A stretch of DNA of 64,000 bases, from positions 3,058,673 through 3,122,672 of the forward strand of contig JAQFVV010006271.1 of the NCBI GenBank assembly GCA_028023455.1, written 5' to 3'. The stretch comes from Epiperipatus broadwayi (Eukaryota; Onychophora; Udeonychophora; Euonychophora; Peripatidae). Made by a program: the position numbers and the translations under genes. A model generated the notes under the pieces. That model worked only from the letters and a program-made list of their open reading frames with translations. It had not been told where the DNA came from and did not search any database. How positions within the stretch are numbered: the first letter of the stretch is position 1; every line of letters begins with the position of its first letter. Positions 52,523-62,702 of the stretch are shown piece by piece.

Positions 52523-52542
52523 TGGCTTTACCCAACGTTTGG
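52523..52542 (+). promoter_or_regulatory. Primer-binding site, element 2
   Basis: TGGCTTTACCCAACGTTTGG begins four bases after the LTR end. The TGG pairs with a tRNA CCA end. Similar to the element-3 site at 49472-49491. The matching tRNA cannot be named here. Confidence 0.6.
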
Positions 52543-52924
52543 GGCTGAACCTAAGAAATAACAGGAAATAAATGCTTTGTTTCTTGTTTAAAAATAAAAA
52601 CCTTAAAGAAATCTAAATTACATAGGTAAAAGTGTATTAAATTAAAAATAAAAAAAGAATTGACCGAAATTTTTTTTCTTACTTCTTTAAATGAAAAGAG
52701 ATTTTGTGCTATTTACGTTCTGTTAAATAAATGACAGTTGGGTGTTTGGGCAGAGTTAAAGCATTAAGATCGGGTAGGATAAACGGACAAAGGAGAGCGG
52801 AGCCAGCGTCTATTTCCAGTTTAGAAAGAAATCGATAAAATAGAAATTAGTAAACTTATGAGTGTGAATAAAATATAATATTAAAGAAAAATAATATAAA
52901 AAAGTAAAGTTTAAAATTATAAAT

Positions 52925-54322
52925 ATGACAAGAAATAAACCTAAAATGGAGACTCAAGGAAAAAAAACAGACAATGTTCCCAGCGAGGAACAAAATAAAA
53001 CTGAAGCTAGTGAAATAGAAAAGGTCCCCAGTGAAGAAAAAATAGAAACTCAAGCGAAAGAAGTAGAGAATGCTTCTAGTGAGGAACAAAAAGATAAAAA
53101 CAAAAAAGAGGTTGAGCAAAAAGAAGAGAAAAGAGAAATCATAGCTTTGCTAACCAGCATGTTTGAAAAACAAAAAGAAGCAGCCGAAGAATATAAAAAA
53201 ATAGCAGAAGAGCTTAAAAACCAAAATAATGAAATGAAGAATAAATTGGAAGGGCAAGCTGAAATGCTTGAAAAGTTAAAGGACCAGATCGAAATGGGCC
53301 AGAATAAAATAAAAGAAGAAATTAGGGAAGAAATAGAAGAGATTAAAACACAAGTAGAAAATCAAATAGAGACCGCTTACAAAGTAATTGAAAAAAATAA
53401 GATAGAAGAGAGAAAAGTAATTGAAGAGATAAAAGTCGGAATGACGGATTTAGCTTGGAAAGTAAGTCAAAAGAATAGTTCGCAAACGGAAATAAAACAG
53501 TGTGACCACTTGAGTGCAAACATGCACATTATAAACAATCCGGCAATCGTGAACCAATTTTTGAAAATACGGATATTTTCTGGCCATCAAGGTGAAGCTC
53601 CTATGGAGCATTTAAATAGTTTGGAGCACTATTTCACCCTGAATCAGTTAAGTGAGGAGGCTATGATCGCAATAGCTTGTAGCCATTTACAAGGGGGGTC
53701 TCAATCTTGTTGGGACTCTTTATATAAAAAACCCGTCACTTTTGCCAAATATAAAATTGCTATTTTAGCTAGTTATTGGAGCGAAGATTATCAGGAAAAT
53801 CTTCGTCACCAGATCTCGCAAGATAAATGGCGACCTGGTGAACCGTTTTTTTTTTTTTTTAGAAGGCAAGTGGTGAAATTATGCTCTTTAACAGCAGACC
53901 CACTATCTGAACAACAAATCATCAGGATAGTCCGCCATAGTTTTCCTCATAATGTCGAGCAAATGCTCATAGGAACTGAAAGGAAAACAGTGGAACAAAT
54001 GGCGGAATTGTTGAGCGATTTCGACAGAGCTAGACCCACTTTTGATACGAGAGATAGAGGATTCAAACCCCAACTTAGAGAGCCGACTGTAAACGCCGTA
54101 AGATATAGACATAGGTCGAATTCGGGGAGTCCCTGGAGGAGACGTTATTCTAATAGTCCCGAGAGAACAAAAATCTTTCGAAGAACCGACAGCGCTCCTG
54201 ACATCTCTTGTACTAGATTTAAGGAAAGGCCCAGGGGTGATTCTCAATCCCCCAGCATGAGTGGATATATGCAGAAAAAAAATATGATAAAGAACCGCCA
54301 GACAAAAATTAAAAATATGTAA
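52925..54322 (+). CDS. gag: Gag polyprotein, element 2 (465 aa)
   Basis: An intact frame. Residues 18-60 carry acidic near-repeats (NVPSEEQ, KVPSEEK, NASSEEQ). Residues 70-185 are a long predicted coiled coil. The capsid domain runs from about 205 to 370: IVNQFLKIRIFSGHQGEAPM, IACSHLQGGSQSCWDSLYKK, PVTFAKYKIAILASYWSEDY, a five-Phe stretch encoded by 15 T's (307-311), RRQVVKLCSLTADPLSEQQI and TERKTVEQMAELLSDFDRAR. After that comes an Arg/Ser-rich basic tail (391-465) that may replace the missing CCHC zinc knuckle in RNA binding. No protease. Related to Gag of element 1 and element 3. Likely cytoplasmic, particle-forming. First ATG chosen; the leader from the LTR end is about 400 bases. The homopolymer T15 makes the frame prone to slippage. 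Confidence 0.85.
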   Translation: MTRNKPKMETQGKKTDNVPSEEQNKTEASEIEKVPSEEKIETQAKEVENASSEEQKDKNKKEVEQKEEKREIIALLTSMFEKQKEAAEEYKKIAEELKNQNNEMKNKLEGQAEMLEKLKDQIEMGQNKIKEEIREEIEEIKTQVENQIETAYKVIEKNKIEERKVIEEIKVGMTDLAWKVSQKNSSQTEIKQCDHLSANMHIINNPAIVNQFLKIRIFSGHQGEAPMEHLNSLEHYFTLNQLSEEAMIAIACSHLQGGSQSCWDSLYKKPVTFAKYKIAILASYWSEDYQENLRHQISQDKWRPGEPFFFFFRRQVVKLCSLTADPLSEQQIIRIVRHSFPHNVEQMLIGTERKTVEQMAELLSDFDRARPTFDTRDRGFKPQLREPTVNAVRYRHRSNSGSPWRRRYSNSPERTKIFRRTDSAPDISCTRFKERPRGDSQSPSMSGYMQKKNMIKNRQTKIKNM

Positions 54323-55803
54323 TCTGACGGATTCGCCGGCTTGACCTAGTTATTAACGACCATGGACTCGGAATAATGGAAAATGTTTAACAAAGTTTAA
54401 TGAAATAAATGAAAAAATGAGTATCAAGTTAGTTGAATAATTAAAAATGATTAAAGGTAGTCTCAGTAAATAAATAATAATCTTAGAGTTTTTAAAATGT
54501 TAAAGCAACGATAAAATGATTTATGTCAAAACCCTCGATTATGTCATTGATGATATTGATATCCCAGCTCATAAGTCTAGAACATAGCGGAGCATGACAT
54601 ACACAAAATAAATGTGTAAAATCAAATTAGACAAGCAAAATGATTATGTCAAAAACCCTCGATTATGTCTTATCGATTCTATTGATATCCCAGCTCATAA
54701 GTCTAGAACATAGCGGAGCGTGACCTAAACAAAAAAAAAAATGTGTAAAATCAAAATTAACAAGCAAAATGAAAATGTTTGTAGAATTAAATAAATGAAA
54801 AAGATAACGGGATTTCTAGAATAAAATCACATTAGATATTTGCATAACAAATGGATCGTAATATAATAAAAATAGTTTTTCTGAATACACGCACATAGAT
54901 AAAGAAGTTAAAAAAATGGTTTAAAAATAGTATCGTAAAACTAATATTTAAAGTAATGTTCGTAATGATTAAAAATCTTATTTAAATAATGTTTCTTAAG
55001 GGTTATAAATAATACTGGAATATAAATGAATAGTGTAAAATATTGTTCGTGTAAATTTAAAAATAAGGTTGGAAGATTATTAATAAAAAAATAAAAGTCA
55101 ATCACCTTAAGGTGTATTAAGAGTGTGTAAGTATACATGTGTATATATGCGCACATACACTGGTAATATTCGGTAAATACGATACCTTATGATGAGTATC
55201 TTAAATGTATTTATCCAGATATCCTTTTAGGTTATTTTCTTGGTACTGCTGCACCTCATGATTGAGTGCAAAAAGGGATTTATTTATTATAGATTTCCCT
55301 GTAAGCAAGTCCAGTAATAACTCGATATCTAGAATATTAGTAGGTGTAGAATGATGCTGCACGTATACACATGTGTTAAATAAAGATATTCGTAATGATT
55401 TACAAATAATATTATAAGATTAGTAATAAAAATATAAAGTCAATCTAATGTGTATTAAGAGTGTGTAAGTATGCATGGGTATATACACGCACATACACTG
55501 GTAATATTCGGTAAATACGATACCTCATGATGCGTATCTTAAATGTATTTATCCAGATATCCTTTTAGGTTATTTTCTTGGCACTGCAGCACCTTATGAT
55601 GCGTGCAAAAAGGGATTTATTTATTATAGATTCCCTGTAAGCAAGTCCATAATAACTCGATATCTAGGATATTAGTAGGTGTAGAATTATGCTGCATGTA
55701 TACACATGTGTAGGAATTATCTAAAATAAAAAATTAATAAATCTTTATAGTCAACAATTAAAATTGCAAGAGATAAAATAAATGATTTAAAAAGAGGGTG
55801 TAA
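54323..55803 (+). repeat. Non-coding interior of element 2 with tandem duplications
   Basis: Two sets. (i) A ~126-base direct duplication at about 54525-54776 marked by ATCCCAGCTCATAAGTCTAG (54561 and 54687). (ii) A ~338-base direct duplication at about 55095-55715 marked by CTGGTAATATTCGGTAAATA (about 55160 and 55498). No RT, RNase H or integrase frame exists in any reading frame that I can see. The region ends in a purine-rich tract next to the 3' LTR. Confidence 0.75.
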
Positions 55804-57378
55804 TGTCAAAATGAATGTATATAAAATAATTTTGTATAAAAATTATTATCAAAATCTTTCGGAAAAAAGAATTTGAAAGTTACAATTAATTACTTTAAAG
55901 AGGGGAGAGGGAGTTTTCCTATAAAAAACAAAAAAACAAACTAAGAGTTTCATAAAAGTTAAAGAGTATTATTATTATTATAAATTAAAAGTTTAAAAAA
56001 AATATAAAAATCTCTTTTCATTCCAGTTTATTATAATAGATGATATTAGTGCGTGCGAATGTAAACAAAAGTATGCATGTTAGAATAATATTAAAAAATA
56101 AATAAATATTGAAATGAAATGTATTTAAAAACACAGTGGTGGACTACTAATTAAAGATATGAAAACAACACGTTTTAAAATAGCTACTACTAATCAAACA
56201 ATCAATCAAAAAACACGTTGTCATAGGATTAGTTATCAAGGAATTTTGACAACACCTATTGCACTTATTTCCGGAGGATATTAAAACAAAAACACTTCGC
56301 AGGTATAAATAGACTTTTTTTGTTTTATCGGACAATCAGTTTTGAGTTTGCAGTTTCAGTCTAGTTTTGCAGTGTCAGTTTACAGAAATGCAGTGCTGAA
56401 AAGCTTTTGGAAATATACGCTTGTGCTCCAGCCTTTTTAGTCCAACAAGATCATCAAAACCTGCCTGAGAAATAATGTCTGCATAACAACACAGGAATCC
56501 TCCGTCAAGCGTTCAACTGTCTCCAAAATAAAACAAATGAATTCGCATAAAAATCTCTTCAAGAAATGTCCAAATCTAACCGGTTAGATATAATCAATCA
56601 GAAGCAGCAGAAGTAACCAACGACAAGAAAAAAAATCCTAGGTATATGTTTTATTATTATCATTTACACGTAGTAGTCACCACTGTAATCCGTAAATATT
56701 CAAGATTAAAATTATATGAACTCTATCATACATAAAATGAACTATTGATATGTGTGCATGAGTTTCAAATGTTATTAATGCTTTATTATTATGTTTGCGA
56801 ATGTGAGATAATTTAGAATGTCTAAGATTATTTTTGCTTTTTTCATGAAATATACTATCATATGTTAATTTAAAAATGTGCGTGTGTTAAAATTAGATTT
56901 ACAAAATGTTTATAATGCGTTTATGTTAGTTAGTAAATTATCTTTAAACTTAATTAATGTTGATTAAAATAAATTGTCTTTAAATTTAAACTTTATCTGT
57001 CGGTCAATTCTTTGTATCAATCTCTTCTTACCAATATTTTATTATTGATTAAAATTAGACTGGGCTAGTTAAGGGAATTGTTTTGAGCACTGGATTATGA
57101 GCCTACTGCCCGAATATGTTAGTCTTCAGACTAGCTGGCGCCCTGGGGTTTACCCCGAAACAAATAAAGTATTTGGATAGTAGGGGTTTGAATCTAGCAG
57201 CCGAGATGGGCCATTGTTGATAGTTAAAGCTATCAATAAGATCTCCCATTTTGCTCGAACGTGCCGGTTCGTTCACGTAACCTTTATAAGATTATAAATG
57301 TAGTTATGAAGGAGTTTGAAACCGGCCAAAACTTATATATATGTATAAGTAGGTGGTTTCAGCAGTTCGACCGGTACA
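55804..57378 (+). repeat. 3' LTR of element 2
   Basis: About 1.58 kb, almost identical to the 5' LTR. TATA at 56304, TCAGT at 56336, AATAAA at 57163-57168. It ends CCGGTACA and then enters a TA tract. Confidence 0.85.
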
Positions 57379-57677
57379 ATATATATATATATGATTAGAC
57401 AAGTGCATTTTATATAGTCCCTGATAAATAGGTGTTCTCCTCACTCTACATTTTTCTTATAATGTAAAGTACATTAAATTTAATTGAAGTTTGTATAAAC
57501 ATGTTCTTTTTTAAAGAAGTTTACATTTTAGAACTCCAATTAGAACAATTTTTATAGAACATGAAAATATATTTAAATTACTTTCTTTAAAAAAATATTA
57601 GAAATTTCTTCTAATAAGTATTATATCATTTAAAATGTAGATTTTATCTTATACACTGTTCTTTTAAAACAAATACA
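57379..57677 (-). repeat. 5' LTR of element 3, proximal part
   Basis: After a short TA tract (57379-57392) the sequence continues the element-3 LTR, matching about 21490-21793 (TGCATTTTAT, AATTTAATTGAAGTTT, CTCCAAATTAGAAC-like and CTTATA..TGTTCTTT landmarks). It ends with TGTATTTG on the minus strand at 57677. Confidence 0.65.
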
Positions 57678-60620
57678 GTATAAGACTTTGTGAGGATATA
57701 GCTGAAAGAATAGAATCCTTAATCTTCTAATAAAAAGAACTATTATTTTTATATCTAGTTGCATGAGCTTGTGGAATCATATCACATTCTATATTGTTAC
57801 ATTACAATTTGATATTAAATGACTATGTTAATTTCATTTCTTTTAATTCAGTAAACTGTATGTGAACCCAGAGTTTATCACCATGTCAACTGTCTTTTCC
57901 AACAATGATTTTTCATTTTAAAGAATGAAAAATACTAATTTACTAAATTACATATTATATTTGTATAAATATAAGAATACAAATATAATGTATACATATT
58001 GACTATATGTATGTGTGAGTATATATATATATATATATATTTATTGTACCCTTTTCTATAGGTCAAGAAATAGTTATAATGGTCAATTACTAAAAAAAAT
58101 TTAAATTTGAGAATATATTTATTGATGTATTGAATATATTAAATTTATAGAGTCTGTAAAGTGCAATTTAAAGCTAAAGCAAATACCTGATACGTAAAAT
58201 CATTTAAAAAATTAGCTAAATAAAGAGTAAAGAATTGCTCATATGGTTGTAAAAGCTGGCCATATTAAAATAACACAGCTATCAGTAATAAAAATGTATT
58301 TAATAAGACAATTTTAATAACTTTAAAACTTAGAATAAATTAATATTATATAGTATTTAAATTTATAAACTATATTAAATAATAAAAATTAGTGTAATGT
58401 ATTTGAATAGTAAATATTGTGATGTTGAGAATTGTATTTATTTCTATATTTTTTCTAAATTATTTCTTCAAAATTTTATATAAAATTTTTATATAATATA
58501 AGTGCAGTAAATTTTTTAAGACAGACAAAAATAGACAAAACACCGGAAACGATTACGTAATTGTCTGGAATATTTTTATACAAGCACTTGTTTCAATTAC
58601 TACTAATATTTTAAAGTATTTAAATAATATTATAGTAGAAATGGATGGAATTTATTAAACATCATAATAAAAATAAGTAGTGAATAATTTTATTAAATAT
58701 TGTTTTGAAAATTATTTTAAAAGTGTTTAAATTGATTTAAATATAATAATTAGTTTTAAATAATAATTAGATAGTGTTTAAGTGTTACATTATCAGTTTA
58801 AAACTTTAGAAAATTATTTATAAATCCAAGTAGGATTGACCAATAGTAATAGAGCTTGGCAGACTCCCAAAATCGCGCCAATTAATTGTATAATCGAGGA
58901 GAACAAGAATTGACAGACTCGAGTGAAGAGGTAAAAAATTTGAGCTCTCTAATAATTTCTTTTCTCCAATTTATTCAATTTTTTCAATATAATTCTAATA
59001 ATATCATTAGAACAAATTAACTGACAATTTTTAAAATCATAGAGAGAGTCTTAAAATAAATATTTTTAAAGTTTTCATAAGTTATGTATCACTAACTTAA
59101 TCGAACCTGCCAGTGAATTCTATAGAAGTACAGTCGGAATTTTCAGTAAAAAATATGGATAGATTCTTTAAAACCAGTTTTAAAGTTTATAACATTTCAA
59201 AATTGTTTATATTGTTCATTGATGCCGCTTATATAGTGTATCCAAAGGAAACTGCTTTTACGCGTGTAATATAGATGAAAAGACATTGTGCGCAAAGTTC
59301 AGAAAGAGAATAAAATATAAAAATCATTATTATTCATCTAAGAATAAATGGACAAATATAATTTTAAAATTAAAATTATTGGAATTGCTTTCTTTCAGAT
59401 GACCCGAAAAAGAAGTATACTCTAGAAAAAAAAAAAAAAGTTAAAGATCAAAAATAATGTACATAAAATTAAGAATGAATGAAATAAAGCTTACTAAAGA
59501 GAAATATTTGTATAAAGAAAATACGGAAGAGGAATATAAAAAACATTGGATCCATAAAATGCAATTGGTACCTAAAGTATTAAATATTCGTAGTCTAATT
59601 AAAAAGGAGAAAGATGCATCGACGTGCCGAGGGAATATTTGCCAGAACATTAAAAAAACTTCGAGGGATAACTAACTAAAATATATTTTAATAATCTGAT
59701 GCTAAAAGCTAAAATTAAAGATCGTCTAAACAAATTTATTAAATGAACCAAGTTATTTTAAAACTTTGAGAGTCATAATGGAGAACATTCAGATAAAAGA
59801 AGAAGAGTAATATTATGGGACTAAACAAGATTTACCGTCAGAAAAATATTTAATTATGGTTTGAATTATTTTTTATTATTATTATAAGCATTAGGTTTCA
59901 GAAAATGATAGGGAAACAAAATACATTAATTTTGGTATATATAATATTATATGAAATATGTTTGATTTTGAATGTTTTTTAATAAAATTGTATGTGTGTA
60001 ATTGTATATTTGCGATGCTCGAAGGAAGGAAAAGAAGCCTACTGCAAAGCCTAATCCGAAGATAACAATTGTTTTTTGGTAACATTTATAATTATTGATG
60101 ATATAATGTATGTTTTATTTATTTAGATCAACCGAACATTGAATGAATGTAGTACAAAAGTTTTATTATTATTATTATTGTAAAACACATTTAAAACAAC
60201 ACATTGAAACATTTTGAGATGTGATTAGATTTTTGAAAATATGCATACGATAGTCATTTTATTTGTTGATAAATAATAATTTAATATAATCGATGATTAT
60301 ATTACATTTTCTATTAGTTTTTCCTATTGGGATATTTGAATATTATTTTAGTAAAAAAAAACAAAAAACATAAAGGATGAATATACAGTGTTATAAAGCG
60401 AGATAAATTATTCTTAAGGGATAGAGAAATGATTTTATAGTAGCGAATCTTGTTTGTTGTTTTTTTTTAAAAAGTTGTTCGTATTTTATCGATGCTTGAT
60501 ATAGTGAAAATCTAGAGAGATAATTTAAGTAGTGACTTGGGAGTACAGGGGTGATTTGGAAACCAAGATGATGTATGAAAATCTAGGATGATACAGGGAA
60601 TGGAAATAAGTAGTTTTGTG
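57678..60620. other. AT-rich DNA, no gene assigned
   Basis: (TA)n at 58018-58041. 58850-58930 has a TGGCAGACTCCCAAAATCGC segment that vaguely resembles the primer-binding sites of elements 1-3. 59385-59399 (GAATTGCTTTCTTTCAG) looks like a splice acceptor, followed by a Lys-rich frame DPKKKYTLEKKKKVKDQK ending at about 59457. A 72-codon frame (59457-59675) has no recognisable domain. None of these is firm. Confidence 0.35.
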
Positions 60621-60624
60621 AGAG

Positions 60625-60735
60625 AATCAGCATAGTTAACATAGCCCTACGGCTGATCCACATTTCGTTTTATAGGTGATAATCAGCGTAGTTAACGTAG
60701 CCCTACGACCGATACACATGTTGTCTTGGACAGTG
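60625..60735. repeat. 56-bp tandem duplication
   Basis: AATCAGCATAGTTAACATAG at 60625 and AATCAGCGTAGTTAACGTAG at 60681, each followed by CCCTACG. Two copies, period 56. GC-richer than the surroundings. Confidence 0.8.
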
Positions 60736-62702
60736 TTATTTTATATTTTGTGTGAGTTGCCTTGATGTTTGGTAAAGCTGAATAAATAGCTGCCACATCA
60801 CTTTCTTATCTTAAGGGTTAATAGACAATAAATGTCGTACCTGTTCATACTGTTCCATGCATTCTTGAAGTACATTGAAAACAAGTTATCCATCTTTCTT
60901 CCCAATATCCTATACATCTTTCACTATCTTAATCTGTATTTCGTGCTTCTACATCGTATATGATAAGTTTTATTGAAGGGAAAACAATAGATATTTTAGA
61001 ATGTATGTTATGATTTTACTTGGAATAAGAATAGTTAAGAGTTAACTAAGAATAGATTATAACCATTGAAAGAAAGATACATATGTCCTAAATAATGGAA
61101 GAAGTTATAGAATCATTTTAATTTAGAAATAAACTATAATTTTTTGTAAAAGTATATCAAATGAGAATATACAAAATATTAAAATATATTTTCACGCTCT
61201 TTTATTATTAATTATATTTTTAAAGAGATAAGTGTTGCATATTTAAAAATACTATAACACTCGATAATTATTATCATATATTTGAAATTGTAACAGGGTG
61301 ATATTTAAACACATTATAATATTATACAGGAGTATGGCTTATGCAAAACGCATTATAATTTATATGAGCATGGGAGAACAAACATTAAAGTTAATCATAA
61401 TATTTAATAATATGCTGTGTAATTTGTTTAAAGTAACAAGAAATGTAAATTTTTTTTAAGACCATATTGATTATAAAGTGTGACGTTATAAAATATTGAT
61501 CCACAAAAAATAATTTAGAATATTGTAAATTTAGTATATTTAAAAGGTAAAAAATGTTGTTAGCCATAAGTAGTTCAAATAAATAGTGTGATAAACCTAA
61601 AGAAAATAACTAAAATAATTTTTAAAATGTATAATGATTGGATTAACTATAAAGAAGTACAAAATTGTAGAATTAACATTTGTCATGTGTAAGGAAAGAA
61701 GGATATCCGTTGTAAATAAGATGTAAATAGATTTGTTTTATTTTTACTTAAATTTATTTGATGTTAATAAACTTTGTTAAATTTGTTTTATTAAAACTTG
61801 TGTCTGACTTTTATTTTCTCTACATCATGGTACAAATTCACAGAATGTTTTCACAACCACTGAAGTACATTTTGCACAAAAGATAACTAAAAATATGTTT
61901 AATCTTAATTATTATTGATGTTCTTATAATTAAGTAATTATAAAATTGCATTAAGTTATTGGTCATAAATCCACTATCCTAATATTTTGATAAATTATAT
62001 GCTATTAATTGCCACTTACTTTATTTATCAGATTATCTAAACACTACCACTTCTTAGTTTACTTTATTGTTTAAAGACAAAAGATGATATTGATATTGAT
62101 TGATTTATTATGGTAATAAATTTGCAATAAAAGAAATTTATACCAATTTGATTAAGTAAGAAAGATTGTAATCATTATTGTTATTAATTGCAGTGTAGTA
62201 GATATGGCATAAAATCCCTTACCATATGTGCTACCGCATTTTGTTGAAGTATAAATAAAGATTAAGAACCTGAGATTATAATTTATTGAGCTAGATGATG
62301 ATTATTATTATTAAAGATAACAGAATTAATATTATAGTTATTAAATGAGTCTTAGTAAGTAGACGTTGTGAAAGTCATAAGAATACTATGTAGTTATTAT
62401 TTGAAATAATAGTATAAAGGTGGGATAGTGTTCTTATACCATTGACGTGGTATCCTGTGGGATATTGGCTCAATGTGATCTACCTTGCCAACTCGTATTT
62501 CCACTTCTCATCTCATGAATACATTAAATCTTTATGTTAATTTACTTTAAAACAGAACCTAAGTTAATTTTAAAAAATTTGAGCTAGTAAAACATTTTTT
62601 AATTTAATATTTAATTATTAGAGCTAGAACCTGGTGACATTAAATATAGTAATTTATTTATTTGTAAGTAGAGGTACGAGGTCAACGGCGGGCACGGTTA
62701 GA
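60736..62702. other. AT-rich DNA, possibly LTR-like at the right end
   Basis: AATAAACTTTGTTAAATTTG at about 61768 followed by CTTGTGTCTGACTTTTATTT resembles the poly(A)/U5 layout of element-2 LTRs, and the segment ends GGCGGGCACGGTTAGA directly at a (TA)n tract (62703). No partner LTR and no gag were found, so this is only suggestive. Confidence 0.3.

Larger units (their letters stand above)
50934..57378 (+). mobile_element. LTR retrotransposon, element 2 (gag only)
   Basis: Direct repeats at 50934-52518 and 55804-57378 bracket 3.29 kb containing one gene, gag (52925-54322), plus 1.48 kb of non-coding DNA with tandem duplications where pol would be. The LTRs differ at only about 20 sites over 1.57 kb by eye, so the insertion is recent. 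A primer-binding site (52523-52542) and a purine-rich tract before the 3' LTR (AAAAAGAGGG, about 55788) are present. It is inserted inside the LTR of element 3. Confidence 0.85.

Noticed and set aside
53903-54247. 114-codon minus-strand frame opposite gag 2
   Set aside because: Shadow of the Arg/Ser-rich gag tail; no domain or start context of its own.
59400-59457. Terminal exon encoding a Lys-rich C-terminus
   Set aside because: Only about 18 codons, A-rich by composition, and no partner exon is visible; kept only as a note.
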